Source: Bartonella rattaustraliani AUST/NH4
GTDB taxonomy: Bacteria > Pseudomonadota > Alphaproteobacteria > Rhizobiales > Rhizobiaceae
Reading direction: 5' to 3'
Length of the DNA stretch: 64,000 nt
Assembly (NCBI RefSeq): GCF_000312565.1
Contig: NZ_CALW02000031.1
Location: 124,001 to 188,000 of the forward strand
Of this stretch, positions 8,299-22,500 are shown piece by piece; the stretch's first letter is position 1, and each line of letters opens with the position of its first letter. Below the pieces are notes generated by a model that saw nothing but the letters and a program-made list of their open reading frames with translations, ran no database searches and was not told the origin of the DNA. Both the position numbers and the translations under genes were made by a program.

Positions 8299-9952
8299 AA
8301 AAAATATCCAACAAATAAAGTGATTGCAATGATTTCATTATAGATATTTTTAGCATATTGGGAAAATTAGAAAAGGTAAAAAAGAAAAAAGTGAGACAAA
8401 GACAACAAAGTGCAATGATAAAGAGACTATAACGACCATAACGATTGTTGCGACTTTGCTCGGCCGCCAGTTGTTTAAGAGTGGCGGGAGAAAGATGCAG
8501 GCCTGTTTCTCTCATTTGATTGAGATCTTCTTCCATACGTTGAAAATTTTGTATCAATTGTGGAGTTTTACGGGCAAGAGAAAGGAGAGCTTGTGCTCCT
8601 TCACTAAAGTCTTTTGCTAATCCTGCCGGCCCTAAATTTTTGCTAATCCATTCTTTGACAACAGGTTCAGAAGCTTTCCACATGTTAAAATGAGGGTCCA
8701 ATGTGCGCGCTACGCCTTCAACAACAACCATAGTCTTTTGTAATAATAAGAGCTCAGGTCGTGTTTGCATATCAAACAGTTCAGTAACTTCAAACAACAG
8801 TGTGAGCAATTTAGCCATGGAAATACTTTGTGCTGATTGTCCGTGAATTGGTTCCCCAATGGCACGATTGGCTTGAGCAAAGCTTTCAATATTGTGATGT
8901 GGAGGAACATAGCCTGCGTCAAAATGAGCACGTGCCACCCGATGGTAATCGCGCGTAATAAAGCCATAAAGGATTTCAGCAAGAAAATGTTTTTCTTTTT
9001 TGCCGAGTCGTCCTGTAATTCCTAAATCAACAGCAACAATACATCCCTGTGGGTCTACAAATAAATTACCAGGATGCATATCGGCGTGAAAAAAACCATC
9101 ACGCAATGTATGACGAAGAAAGGATTGGATAAGCGTAATGGCAAGCACTTTCAAATCAAAGCCCGCTTTTTTAAGAGCAGAAATTTCAGATATTCTGATA
9201 CCATCGATCCATTCCATTGTAAGAACATTGCGTCCTGTTCTTTCCCAATCGATTTGTGGAACACGAAACCCTGCATCATATTGAATATTTTCAGCCATTT
9301 CTGAGATAGCAGCTGCTTCTAGGCGTAAATCCATTTCAATACGTGTGGTTTGTGCTAAAGTATCAACCACACAAACGGGGCGTAATCGTCGAGAAGCTGG
9401 TACATAACGCTCTTGTAAATGGGCAACGAGATAGAATCCTCTCAGATCTTTAGCAAAACGTGCTCTGATATTGGGGCGGATCACTTTAACAGCGCATTTT
9501 TTGATATGACCGGTTCCATCATCATATTCAGCAGGATGAACTTGAGCAATAGAAGCGGCAGCAATGGGTGGGTGAAAGTTTATGAATAAATCATTGATAG
9601 AACAACCAAGCGAACTTTCAACTTGTGCAATAGCATCGGTACAGGAAAATGTTTGGACACGATCTTGTAGCTGTGCCAAATCTCCGGCAATATCACGCCC
9701 GACAATATCGGGTCTGGTAGCAAGAAACTGACCAAGTTTTATGTAAGAGGGACCAAGTTTATTAATGGCATAAGAAATATTTTCGAAACGGTGTTTTTTT
9801 TTCGTTTTGCGTCTAGCTAACACACCTGCTACACGATGACATAATGCTGGAAACCCTTGAAGACCATCGTGAGGGAGAGCACTTAAAACACCTTCACGCG
9901 CTAAAACCCATCCTGCACGCATCAACTGAAAGTAAGGGGAAATTTGCACCAT
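8291..9952 (-). CDS. ubiB: UbiB, ABC1/ADCK-family atypical kinase for ubiquinone synthesis
   Basis: A 553-residue member of the ABC1 kinase-like family, needed for ubiquinone biosynthesis at the inner membrane. Visible signatures are KLGPSYIKLGQFLATRPD (the KxGQ motif), the alanine-rich loop AAASIAQVH, the ATP lysine in VKVIRPN, FFHADMHPGNLFV and AVDLGITG, which replaces the usual kinase DFG. One or two membrane helices lie at the C-terminus (SLFIIALCCLCLTFFFF). I prefer the ATG at 9952, three bases after the ubiE stop; a TTG at 9967 would overlap ubiE. The gene sits between ubiE and coaBC in one leftward operon, the order usual in Rhizobiales. Confidence 0.95.
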   Translation of the reverse strand: MVQISPYFQLMRAGWVLAREGVLSALPHDGLQGFPALCHRVAGVLARRKTKKKHRFENISYAINKLGPSYIKLGQFLATRPDIVGRDIAGDLAQLQDRVQTFSCTDAIAQVESSLGCSINDLFINFHPPIAAASIAQVHPAEYDDGTGHIKKCAVKVIRPNIRARFAKDLRGFYLVAHLQERYVPASRRLRPVCVVDTLAQTTRIEMDLRLEAAAISEMAENIQYDAGFRVPQIDWERTGRNVLTMEWIDGIRISEISALKKAGFDLKVLAITLIQSFLRHTLRDGFFHADMHPGNLFVDPQGCIVAVDLGITGRLGKKEKHFLAEILYGFITRDYHRVARAHFDAGYVPPHHNIESFAQANRAIGEPIHGQSAQSISMAKLLTLLFEVTELFDMQTRPELLLLQKTMVVVEGVARTLDPHFNMWKASEPVVKEWISKNLGPAGLAKDFSEGAQALLSLARKTPQLIQNFQRMEEDLNQMRETGLHLSPATLKQLAAEQSRNNRYGRYSLFIIALCCLCLTFFFFTFSNFPNMLKISIMKSLQSLYLLDIFYG

Positions 9953-9954
9953 TT

Positions 9955-10743
9955 TTAAATTTTCCAACCTGAATGCAATGCTGCAATCGCACCCGTGAGA
10001 TTGCGATACGATACCCGTGAAAAATCTGCATGGCTGATCATATGGGAAAAATCATTTTGCTTAGGAAATTTTCGAATAGATTCAACTAAATAACGATAAG
10101 CATCACCATCATTTGCAATGATTTGGCCAAGTGTTGGTATAGCATGGAAAGACCAAAGGTCATAAAGTTTATCAAGCAAAGGCATTTCAACATTTGAAAA
10201 CTCTAGACATAAGAAACGCCCCCCTGGTTTTAAAACACGAAAAGCTTCGCTAAGGGCTTTGTTGATATGGGGGACATTGCGGATTCCAAAAGCAATCGTA
10301 TAAGCGTCAAAGCTTTGGTCTTCAAAGGGCAGGTTTTCTGCATTGGCTTCAACAAAATCGATCAGAGGAGCAAGACCGTTTTTTTGTGCACGTTTTTTAC
10401 CGACACTCAGCATTGAGCCATTAATATCAAGAACTGTAGCATGGGCTTTTTGACGTGAAGCATTGAGAATACGGAAAGCGATATCACCAGTACCACCGGC
10501 GACATCAAGGACTTTCCAATTAGGACGAACTGGTGGGGAAAGCCATGCAACCATAGAACTTTTCCACACACGATGTAGACCGAATGATAAAATATCATTC
10601 ATCTTATCATAGTTTTCGGCGACAGAATGAAATACACCATCAACCATAGATTGTTTTTGTGTTTCATCAACTTTCCGAAAGCCAAAGGAGCTCTCCATAC
10701 CACCTTTGGCTCCGACGCGTTCTGTTTCAGATGCCATGGACAT
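9955..10743 (-). CDS. ubiE: Ubiquinone/menaquinone C-methyltransferase UbiE
   Basis: A 262-residue S-adenosylmethionine-dependent methyltransferase for the C-methylation step of ubiquinone synthesis. Motif I ([13 protein letters not shown]), a post-I acidic turn ([11 protein letters not shown]), AFGIRNV and [14 protein letters not shown] are all present and match the UbiE/COQ5 family. The ATG at 10743 has an AAGGAAGG ribosome-binding site five bases upstream. The N-terminus is about 20 residues longer than E. coli UbiE, as common in alphaproteobacteria. It is the first gene of the ubiE-ubiB-coaBC operon. Confidence 0.96.
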   Translation of the reverse strand: MSMASETERVGAKGGMESSFGFRKVDETQKQSMVDGVFHSVAENYDKMNDILSFGLHRVWKSSMVAWLSPPVRPNWKVLDVAGGTGDIAFRILNASRQKAHATVLDINGSMLSVGKKRAQKNGLAPLIDFVEANAENLPFEDQSFDAYTIAFGIRNVPHINKALSEAFRVLKPGGRFLCLEFSNVEMPLLDKLYDLWSFHAIPTLGQIIANDGDAYRYLVESIRKFPKQNDFSHMISHADFSRVSYRNLTGAIAALHSGWKI

Positions 10744-10796
10744 GACCTTCCTTATTTTTTTATCGTAGATGAAGTATAGAAGGAATGCTCAAATAC

Positions 10797-10830
10797 GAAA
10801 AAATAACGTATAAAACCACAACGTTTATAC
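10797..10830 (-). terminator. Probable rho-independent terminator of gyrB
   Basis: On the minus strand, just after the gyrB stop, GTATAAA and TTTATAC form a 7-bp AT-rich stem around a 9-base loop, followed by GTTATTTTTT. The T-run supports a terminator for leftward transcription; the stem is weak. Confidence 0.45.
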
Positions 10831-10850
10831 AGACAGAAACAAAAATACCT

Positions 10851-13944
<3,094 letters not shown>

Positions 13945-14380
13945 TATTGATTTGTAATGATAATTTGTTGTTGTTGAGTTTGAATCATAACCCCAAATAT
14001 TGTAAGTTCTCTCCTCAAACTTCTTTATGTTAAATCAATTTTATTCTCTTGGCTTTACACTATCAGCGGGATTGGCGTGAGGAGTAAAAATGAGCGAAAA
14101 AAGGAGGAAAAATGCCTCTCATGAAGCGCCTTCGTGCAAGGACTGTCGCAATCTTATAAGTTAGTCAATATACCATGAACTTGTAAATAGAATAATGGTA
14201 CCGGCTTATACCTTTATAAACGTGAAGATGGTGGTGCGTAATGGATTTATTGTTATATAATTCATCCACATCGCTGCGAAATGAGCTTAGGAACCCTGAG
14301 ATATGTCTCTTTAAAACAAGCCTGTGAACATGCAACGTGGGTGGTGTTTTGTTTTACGTGAGGGTCATGAGCTTCCATGA
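13945..14380 (+). repeat. Integrase-end remnant, copy 4
   Basis: Starts at ATTGATTTGTAATGA, with the conserved upstream block, AAAGGAGGAAAAATG and codons for MPLMKRLRARTVA. It carries two units of the ~20-bp duplication (around 14155-14195), then degenerate KDGGA..., RREMSLG-like and EVSLKQA-like codons, and ends in the REGHE segment. Stops and shifts throughout. Confidence 0.72.
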
Positions 14381-14694
14381 AAAAATAACACGAGCAATGT
14401 TTTTGATTGAGCAAAGATTTTTAGAAAAAACAAGAGAGGCAATTTTATTGACACCCCACGCTAAAGGAATCATTTTTTCAAAAATGATTTTTTGTGTATT
14501 GGTATGAGGGATTTGGTATCAAAATTCTAACACTTTCATAGGTTTTAAAAACTCTATAGCAACTGTTAAGTTTTTAGATATTTCAAAGGGGCGCAAAAAT
14601 TTAATTCATTCAAGTAGCAGATATTTCCGTTAAGTGCGTTAGATATGATGGCTGAGAAGAATGATATTTTGGCTTTGAAAAATGGGGGAAAATT
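14381..14694. other. Upstream region of the solute-binding protein gene
   Basis: No gene is visible in these 314 bases. They contain a terminator-like hairpin (14468-14493) and a TTGACA hexamer at 14449 without a matching -10 box. Confidence 0.4.
14468..14493 (+). terminator. Terminator-like hairpin
   Basis: AATCATTTTT and its exact complement AAAAATGATT are separated by two bases and followed by TTTTG. The stem is AT-rich. No intact gene precedes it on the plus strand, so it may be left over from a lost gene or act as a leader hairpin for the gene at 14695. Confidence 0.4.
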
Positions 14695-15567
14695 TTGACA
14701 GTCAGGAAATCTGTAACTAAATTCATTACTTTTATTGCAACCTTATTTTTAGCATGGAGCTTTCTGTCCTTCTCTTTCACAGAAGCCGAAACGGTTGGAA
14801 AGTTGCCTTCTTTTTTTTATTCATATAAACATTTGGTAAGACCGAATACAGAGGATCTCATTCGATTGCGTTTTGTGACAACTTTTGATTTTCCTCCTTT
14901 TAACTTTCTTGATCAAACAGGGTATCTTGCAGGCTATAATGTCGATTTATTACGGGCTATTTGCTCAAAATTAAACCTTCAAAAACGCTGTGAAGTAGAA
15001 GTTGTTCCTTGGGAAGAGCTTGTAAGTCATGTCAAAGATGGTGGTGCAGAAGTGATTATTGCAGGTTTAAAAGAAACAATGAAAACGTACCAAGATATTG
15101 TTTTTACAAAATCCTATCTGCGTTTTCCGGCTCGATTTGTTGCCTCTCAATTTGTAAAATTTGATGCTCCCATAAATGATAAACTGGAACATTTAAGAAC
15201 TGGGTTATTGTTGAAGAGTGCACATAAAAAGCTCTTTCAGAGTTATTTTCCTGAAGCTCAATGGCAAGGATTTAAGGATAGGACAACGCTCTATCAAGCG
15301 CTACGAGATCATAAAATTGATTTGATTTTTGATGATGGATTTGCTTTATCCTTATGGTTAAATAGTCAAAAATCCAAAGATTGCTGCCATTTTGTTGGAG
15401 GGGCATATATGGCTCCACAATTATTGGGACAAGGAATGCGGCTTGCTGTTGCAAAAAAGAACGAAAAATTAATTGATATCCTCAATTATGCCCTGAAATC
15501 TTTAGAAGACGATGGCAAACTTGCAGAACTTTATTTGCGTTATTTTCCGATTAGTTTTTATGAATAA
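14695..15567 (+). CDS. Family 3 extracellular solute-binding protein
   Basis: A 290-residue periplasmic binding protein of the amino-acid type (SBP_bac_3). A signal peptide occupies about residues 1-31 (KFITFIATLFLAWSFLSF, cleaved near TEAE). The mature part opens with LRFVTTFDFPPFNFLD and GYLAGYNVDLLRAIC, the usual ligand-binding start of the family, then AEVIIAGLKETMKTYQDI and the second-lobe DLIFDDGFALSLWL. The start is a TTG at 14695, preceded at five bases by GGGGGA; an in-frame stop just upstream excludes an earlier start. No permease or ATPase gene is adjacent, so it may work with a transporter encoded elsewhere. Specificity is unknown. Confidence 0.88.
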   Translation: MTVRKSVTKFITFIATLFLAWSFLSFSFTEAETVGKLPSFFYSYKHLVRPNTEDLIRLRFVTTFDFPPFNFLDQTGYLAGYNVDLLRAICSKLNLQKRCEVEVVPWEELVSHVKDGGAEVIIAGLKETMKTYQDIVFTKSYLRFPARFVASQFVKFDAPINDKLEHLRTGLLLKSAHKKLFQSYFPEAQWQGFKDRTTLYQALRDHKIDLIFDDGFALSLWLNSQKSKDCCHFVGGAYMAPQLLGQGMRLAVAKKNEKLIDILNYALKSLEDDGKLAELYLRYFPISFYE

Positions 15568-15571
15568 GTTT

Positions 15572-17104
15572 TTAGGTAAGAGCCGTAAGTCTTTCAGTCC
15601 TCAGCCGATAGGAAATGGCTTCTGCAAGATGATGACGAGCAAGATAGTCTGCTTCCTCGAGATCAGCAATAGTGCGTGCAACTTTGAGAATGCGGTGATA
15701 GGCGCGTGCAGAAAGGTGCATTTTTTCACTCACATCTTGTAAGAGTTTAGCAGCGCTTTTGTCTGGAATGGCAATTTGTTCAATAATTTTAGCAGGACAA
15801 TCACCGTTTGTGCGAATATGGCTAAGATTCAGTTTTGTAAAACGTTTGGCTTGAATGGCACGACACCGTGCAACACGTTTTGCGACATCACAACTTTTTT
15901 CTGATTGTTCTGATTGCATAAGATCCATAGCTGTTAAAGCAGGAACGTCGATTCGTAAGTCAATTCGGTCAAGTAGAGGACCAGAAATACGGGATTGATA
16001 GTCGATTTGACAGCGTATTCCTTTAGCGCAAACATAACCTTTTTCTCCTGCCATGCCGCATCGACAAGGGTTCATAGCAGCAATGAGTTGGATGCGAGCA
16101 GGATAGCTGATATGGTGATTTGCACGGGCAATAACACATTCACCACTCTCTAAAGGTTGACGAAGGGAATCAAGAACTTGAGGGGAAAATTCAGGCAATT
16201 CATCAAGAAAGAGAACGCCATTATGTGCGAGAGTGACTTCTCCTGGTCGTGCTTTAAGCCCACCACCGACCATTGCTGCCATGGAAGCGGAATGATGTGG
16301 AGCACGAAATGGGCAATGAAGAGAAAGACTCTTATGAACTGTTTCTCCTGTGATAGAAGCAATTAGAGAAACCTCCAAAAGCTCTCGACTATCAAGAGGC
16401 GGTAAAAGAGAAGGTAAGCGTTGAGCTAACATAGATTTGCCTGCGCCAGGGGGCCCCACAAACAAAAGGTTATGCCGCCCAGCTGCGCAAACCTCTAATG
16501 CACGTTTGGCGGTTTTTTGTCCTTTAATTTCGCAAAGATCTGGAAGTTCAGTTTGAAGAGTATATTGGCGTGGTTGTGGACGCTTTTGAATTTGAGTTCC
16601 TTTAAAATGATTAACTATTGTGAGAAGAGATTCGGGAGCAAGAATATTCATTTCCGCATTTGCCCATGCTGCTTCAGGTCCGCATGGATGAGGGCAAATA
16701 AGTCCTTTATCGAGTGATAAAGCCGTTATTGCAGTTGGTAAAACACCATTAACAGCTGTAATAGAACCATCAAGTGATAATTCGCCTAAAATGACATAGT
16801 CTTGTGCTACTTCGGGAGGAAGAATGCCCATAGTAAGCATTAAGCCTACAGCAATTGGCAAATCATAATGTGACCCTTCTTTTGGTAAATCAGCAGGTGC
16901 AAGATTAATGGTAACGCGTTTATTAGGCATGGAAAGCCCACAAGCATGAAGAGCAGCTTGCACACGCTCACGGCTTTCTGCGATTGCCTTATCGGCTAAT
17001 CCAACAATAGCCATTCCTATTTTACCAGCAGAAATCATAACCTGTACATCGACAGGTATTGCTTCTAGACCGCGAAAAGCAACAGTTGTGACATGCGCGA
17101 TCAT
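15572..17104 (-). CDS. comM: YifB/ComM family Mg-chelatase-like AAA+ ATPase
   Basis: A 510-residue protein with an N-terminal ChlI/Lon-protease-like domain (about 1-170; VDVQVMISAG, GLADKAIAESRERV, NLAPADLPKEG), an AAA+ ATPase core with Walker A GPPGAGKSML and Walker B LFLDELPEF, and a C-terminal Mg-chelatase domain containing a CRCG...C...CQIDYQSRISGPLLDRID block. ComM proteins are helicases that promote branch migration when incoming DNA recombines during natural transformation; whether this organism is transformable is unknown. I chose the ATG at 17104 (MIAHVTTVAFRGLEAIPVD), matching the family's usual start; an upstream extension to 17149 would cross a G9 tract. Convergent with the preceding binding-protein gene, four bases apart. 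Confidence 0.92.
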   Translation of the reverse strand: MIAHVTTVAFRGLEAIPVDVQVMISAGKIGMAIVGLADKAIAESRERVQAALHACGLSMPNKRVTINLAPADLPKEGSHYDLPIAVGLMLTMGILPPEVAQDYVILGELSLDGSITAVNGVLPTAITALSLDKGLICPHPCGPEAAWANAEMNILAPESLLTIVNHFKGTQIQKRPQPRQYTLQTELPDLCEIKGQKTAKRALEVCAAGRHNLLFVGPPGAGKSMLAQRLPSLLPPLDSRELLEVSLIASITGETVHKSLSLHCPFRAPHHSASMAAMVGGGLKARPGEVTLAHNGVLFLDELPEFSPQVLDSLRQPLESGECVIARANHHISYPARIQLIAAMNPCRCGMAGEKGYVCAKGIRCQIDYQSRISGPLLDRIDLRIDVPALTAMDLMQSEQSEKSCDVAKRVARCRAIQAKRFTKLNLSHIRTNGDCPAKIIEQIAIPDKSAAKLLQDVSEKMHLSARAYHRILKVARTIADLEEADYLARHHLAEAISYRLRTERLTALT

Positions 17105-17116
17105 TTGCTTATTGCT

Positions 17117-17125
17117 CCCCCCCCC
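17117..17125 (-). promoter_or_regulatory. G9 homopolymer just upstream of comM
   Basis: Nine consecutive G on the coding strand (C9 on the plus strand) lie 12 bases before the comM ATG and may be its Shine-Dalgarno region. Such runs slip easily during replication; a change in length would alter spacing, or the frame of any upstream start. Confidence 0.4.
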
Positions 17126-17149
17126 TTTTGACTTGAAAGAGACAATCAT

Positions 17150-17572
17150 ATTTGTTCATAAAAATCAAGAAGTGTCTCTATGGTTTTTAGAAGTGAGAGA
17201 TCTATATAGATGTGCAGGATTTTTTCGTGCAATATGGAATGATTTTGTTCTCGTAAAAGAGTTCTTTGCATAAATTTAACTATGATTATATGCCATCAAA
17301 CAAAACACTTATAATGCAGCAAACGAATATGCTAGGAAAAATAAAGAGCAAGATGATTTATATGAACACAGAAATGCAAAATACCGTAAATATTAAGGGG
17401 AGGATGATATTATATTTCGCAAGAAAAGCTATTCTTTAATGTAATAAAATATGTGAAATATCTGTCGTAGATATACTTATTTTTCTTGTTTGGTATTATT
17501 TTGAGTAAAACTGTATTGAAGGTAGCTGATTTTATGGTATACCAGATGGGATTTTTGTTAAAATCAGGAACC
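17150..17572. other. Divergent region between comM and tamA
   Basis: No separate gene. It must hold the promoters of comM (leftward) and tamA (rightward). An open reading frame continues upstream of tamA to 17486, but the signal peptide and ribosome-binding site place the tamA start at 17573. Confidence 0.45.
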
Positions 17573-19507
17573 ATGCGTAGTATATTCATAAGTTTATGCT
17601 TCATTTTTATTTTTTCGCAGCCACTTGCAGCATTTGAGCTTTTTGGTATCTCTCTCTTTGGTCAAAAGAAAATAAACTCTTCTCCTCATAATATCAATAG
17701 CACAGAGAAATTTTATAAAATTGATGTCGTTGCCCCGCCCGGAACGCCATCAGAAGGTGTTAAAATAGTAAAGAAAGTATCTTCTCTCGTTGCTGATCAA
17801 GACAAAGCCGTATCCAGTTCTTCTGGTTTGTTAGCGAAAGCCCGTTCAGATTATCGCGTTATTCTTTCTGCCCTTTATGCTAATGGACGTTATGGCGGTG
17901 TTATTAGTATTAAAATTAATGGGTTAGAAGTTGCTGATTTAAGTCCGGTAACGCAACTCCCGGCACAGTCCCATATCGTCATTACAATTGATGCAGGCCC
18001 ACAATATGTTTTGAGCGTGGCAAGTATCAATAAAGTTGCTCCAATGGCAAAATCTAAAGTCCATAAAATGCCTACAATTGAAAAATTAGGTTATAAGGTC
18101 GGAGCTATTGCCAAATCTGAAACCATTCTGAAAGCAGAAAGATGGGTGATTGAAGGATGGCGTCAACAAGGTTATGCAAAAGCCAAAATTATGAAGAGTG
18201 AGGTTGTTGCTGATCATGCAGCACGTCTTATTGATGCACGAATCGCTGTTTATCCTGGACAAGAAGCTTATTATGGTTCTTTAAGTGTACGTAATATTAG
18301 TAAGAAACCACGTGTAGACTCAGATTATATTGCGTGGATGACAGGATTAAAGCCGGGACAAAAATATAGTTCTGATGCATTGGCAAAAGCAAGTGAACGA
18401 CTTGCACGACTGAATGTTTTTCGTGCTGTGGATATACGTGAAGCGCATACAATTAATCCTGATGGGAGTTTACCGCTTACGCTTGTTGTAGAAGAACGTA
18501 AACCACGCCGTTTCGGTGTAGGTGGTAGTTATTCAACGCTCGATGGTGCTGGTTTTGAAGCTTATTGGATGCATAACAATCTTTTTGGCCACGCAGAGCA
18601 TCTTAAAATCGAAACGAAAATAAGCGGCATTGGCAGCAATAAAAGCAATAAAAAAGAGTCGTATAACATGAAAAATTTTAATTATCTGTTCGGCGGCACA
18701 TTTATAAAACCTGGTGTATTCACTCCCGATACCAATTTTAGAACTGAACTCAAAATACAACAAGATGTCTTAGATAATTATATGACAAAAGCCATTAAAG
18801 GAAAGTTTGGTATAGAGCATATTTTTAATAATAATTTATCGGGACAGATTGCTATAGAAGCATCTAATGGTTATTCGCGTGATATCTATTTTGGAAATCG
18901 TCATTTTACTACAATTGGGCTGCCCAGTAGTCTGATTTATGATAGTCGTAATAATAAGTTTAATGCGACAAAAGGCTTATATGGTGAAGTGGTTGTTGAA
19001 CCTTTTTATGAAACACGCTCTCGTAATTTTGTGGCAAAAATAACCGTGGAAGGTCGTTCTTATCTGTCGTTGGATGAAAAGGATCGTATTGTTTTTGCAG
19101 CACGGGCAAAGCTTGGCACAATTCTTGGAAGTAATTCAGTACAAATACCTTCAGATATGCTCTTTTTTGCTGGTGGTGGTGGATCTGTTCGTGGTTATGC
19201 TTATCGCAACATTGGTGTTAAAACAAACAATGATGCTGTTATCGGGGGGCGGACACTTGTTGAGGGGGCGGCTGAATTGCGTTTTTCTTTAACCAATAAA
19301 ATAGGGCTTGTCAGTTTTCTTGATGGAGGTTTCGTAGGGGAAAAGACAGATTTTGATTTTCCTCAAAAAGTGAAATGGGGAGCAGGGGTAGGAGGGCGCT
19401 ATAAGACAAGTCTTGGGCCTTTACGTGTTGATTTAGCCTTTCCTCTTAAGCGAGAGAAAGGTGATCCTCGCATTGGTTTTTATGTTGGTATAGGGCAAGC
19501 GTTTTAA
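17573..19507 (+). CDS. tamA: TamA, Omp85-family outer-membrane assembly protein
   Basis: A 644-residue Omp85-family protein. The ATG at 17573 has AGGAA just upstream and begins a clear signal peptide (SIFISLCFIFIFSQPLAAF). Residues of roughly 50-330 form POTRA-like domains, and the C-terminal half is a 16-stranded barrel with the family motif GGGGSVRGYAYRNIG and a final strand ending in GIGQAF, the C-terminal aromatic signal recognised by BAM. TamA works with the inner-membrane-anchored TamB to move autotransporters and lipids to the outer membrane. Its TAA overlaps the ATG of tamB by one base (TAATG), so the two are translationally coupled. Confidence 0.94.
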   Translation: MRSIFISLCFIFIFSQPLAAFELFGISLFGQKKINSSPHNINSTEKFYKIDVVAPPGTPSEGVKIVKKVSSLVADQDKAVSSSSGLLAKARSDYRVILSALYANGRYGGVISIKINGLEVADLSPVTQLPAQSHIVITIDAGPQYVLSVASINKVAPMAKSKVHKMPTIEKLGYKVGAIAKSETILKAERWVIEGWRQQGYAKAKIMKSEVVADHAARLIDARIAVYPGQEAYYGSLSVRNISKKPRVDSDYIAWMTGLKPGQKYSSDALAKASERLARLNVFRAVDIREAHTINPDGSLPLTLVVEERKPRRFGVGGSYSTLDGAGFEAYWMHNNLFGHAEHLKIETKISGIGSNKSNKKESYNMKNFNYLFGGTFIKPGVFTPDTNFRTELKIQQDVLDNYMTKAIKGKFGIEHIFNNNLSGQIAIEASNGYSRDIYFGNRHFTTIGLPSSLIYDSRNNKFNATKGLYGEVVVEPFYETRSRNFVAKITVEGRSYLSLDEKDRIVFAARAKLGTILGSNSVQIPSDMLFFAGGGGSVRGYAYRNIGVKTNNDAVIGGRTLVEGAAELRFSLTNKIGLVSFLDGGFVGEKTDFDFPQKVKWGAGVGGRYKTSLGPLRVDLAFPLKREKGDPRIGFYVGIGQAF

Positions 19508-22500
19508 TGAAAAAAAAAGTGCGTTTATCAGCTTTCTTATTTGTACTTTTGTTTCTTTTGGTGAGTGCTTTTGTTTTTGCACAAAGAAACAACTTATCTT
19601 TTCATGAGATGAAAACAGATAGCTCTTCATGGCTTGTTTCTTTGATTGAACACAAACTTTCAACACCGAATCGTCGTGTTCGTTTACATAATGTACAAGG
19701 GGCATTGTCTTCCCAAACATCAGTTGATACGATTACTGTCAGCGATAAAAAAGGGGTTTGGCTCAAAATTACCAATGCTAAAATGGATTGGAATCGTTTA
19801 GCATTGTTAAGAGGCCGCGTGGATATTAACCAAATTTCGGTGGGACAGGTTACATTTTTACGCAAACCACAAAGAAGCAGTTCTTTGCTTGCTACTTCTT
19901 TTGAGAAGGGGAAGTTTTCTTTACCAAAATTGCCACTTGCTCTTTCTATTAAAATGCTTACAGCTGAGCACGTGAGGTTTGAGGAAGAACCTTTTTGTTT
20001 TACTGCTGATGTATCCTTAAAAGGAAATTTGGTTTTAGCGCGTGGTGATTTTGATGTGAATATAGCAGCAAATCGTTTAGATGCACCAGGGTCTTTTTCT
20101 GTTTTAACAAAGATATCTCACGATAATCGTACGGCTCAGATTGACATTTCTGCTCATGAACCGCAAAACGGTATTTTAGCGAATATTTTTCATATCGAAA
20201 AACGTTCCGCATTAAACCTTGCCATTAAGGGTGAGGGTACTTTTAATGATTTGGTTGTCAGACTTTATTTGGAAGCGGATCACTTTCCTATTTTAGATGG
20301 TAATGTTATTTTTGCAAATGGAGCAGAAGGACATAGTTTTTCTACCCAATTAGTAGGGACACTTAGTCCTTTAATGCCTCCTCAATATCGTAGCCTCTTC
20401 GAATCGGATTTAACTTTGAAGGCACAGGCACGAATGACAAAAGAGGGTGTGACACACCTTGATCATATAGCGCTTCAGAATAAAGCAATAAATGTTATAG
20501 CCAATGCCCAAATAACAGCAGATGGATTTTTGCGGCAGCTTTTTGTTGATGGTAAAATAGCTCTTAATAAGGAAAGTGAATCTGCGCATTTACCGGCTTC
20601 GGAAGAATCAATGCGTTTCGATAACCTTGCTTTAAATATTGATTATGGGCGCGAAGGAAAACAATCCTGGAATGGAAGGCTTGTTGCACATCATGTGAGA
20701 AATAAAAATATTCATATTCGCGATGCAATCTTTGATATGGGGGGGGTGAGCGAAAATCTTGATAATGCAGCGTCTCGCCATGTCGGTATACAGATTAAGG
20801 GAACACTCAAAGGGATTGAAAAATGGGAAGGTCCATTGATAGAAGAATCAGGCGAAACAATTCATGTATATTTAGATACGGATATTTTTTCCAAAAATCC
20901 CGTTTTAATTCATGATTTTAGTCTTACGGGGAAAGGTTTTTCTGCTTGGTTAAAAGGCAAAATGGACCGCTTTATTTTTAAAGGTGATCTTGGTTTAAAA
21001 ACTCAAACACTGATGCCTTTTAGTTTGTTGAGTAAACAAGCACTTTCCGGGAGTGCAGATATTAAAGCAAAAGGAACAATCGGTTTAATGAGTGGCATCT
21101 TTGATCTTGAGTTATCAGGGATGGCTGACAATATGAAGCTAGGTGTGGAGTCTTTTGATCGTTTCTTCAAAGGCAGTTTTACTCTTTCAGGTGGTGCTGC
21201 TTACGATACGAAAAATTTCATTTTGCAGCGTTTGAATTTGAAAAGCCAACACGCCAATATAAAGGCTGATGGGTATGTTTCAAGTGAGAGAGCTAAAATG
21301 GATTTCTATGCTCAATTATTTGATCTTTCCAAATTGGATCCGAGAATAAAAGGGGCACTTACGGTCCAAAGTACGGCTAGAGGGCATGGCGGTCTTATAA
21401 AGCTTAATACGCGTGCTCATGTTGCTGAAGCATTCTTAGTAGAGAAGAAACTACAAAACACAACACTCACAATGAAAACAGTGGTGGATAATACATCACT
21501 GATGACTTCTCTATCTGGCTTTATAAAAGGTGAAGGAACTTTTGCCAAGAAACCTTTATATCTCTATTCGTCTTTTAAAGACTCCAATCGGATTCGAAAA
21601 CTTGAAAATATTGATATAAGAGGGGGAAATGCAAAAATAACCGGTGATCTTTCTCAAGCAGTTGGAGGTTTTGTAAAAGGCGCTTTACATATTAATGCTG
21701 ATGATATCTCATCGCTTGCTGCATTATTTTTGCAGAAAGGCAGCGGAAAATTAAAAGGAGATTTTGTTTTTGATGAAGAAAAGGGCAAACAAAAGGCGCA
21801 TCTCAAAGCGCATGTTGACCATTTAAATTTTGCAGAAAATACAATTAAAAAATTAGCAATAGAAGCAGATATCTTTGACCTTTTTGGTATGACTCAGTTT
21901 GAGGGTTTTATCAATGGAGAGCATATGCAAACACCTTTTATGGTAGTTAACCATTTCAAAGCTCGTGCACATAATAATAATGAAAAAACGGCTTTTACCG
22001 TTCAAGCAATGTTGCCTAAAAATGCAAATGTACAGTTTTCTGGGCATATGATTCCGGTGAAGGTTTCAAAAGGCGTAAAACGAGAAGTAAAAATTGAAAC
22101 TATAGATATTAAACAGTCCAATTTTCATGCAACACTACCAAAACCAGCTATGGTTGTTTTTAATCAAGATGGAATAACAATAGATGAATTAGGGGTTGCA
22201 ATTAATGGGGGAAGAGCTGTGCTTTCGGGAAGTGTGCAAGAGACCATTGACCTGCATTTCACAATGAATGCGCTTCCTGCTGCTTTAGTGAATTTATGGA
22301 AGCCTGATCTTGGAGCCACTGGTGTGGTAACAGGTCAGGTTATGGTTCGTGGCAATTTCAAAAAACCTGATGTGACTTATGATATAAAGGGGGAAAATCT
22401 TACAACTGTCGCTTTTCAAGAGAAACAAATAATGCCTTTTGCGCTCTCTGTTACAGGTAAAACGGTAGATCAAAATCTTACTTTAAACGCAAATTTAAAA

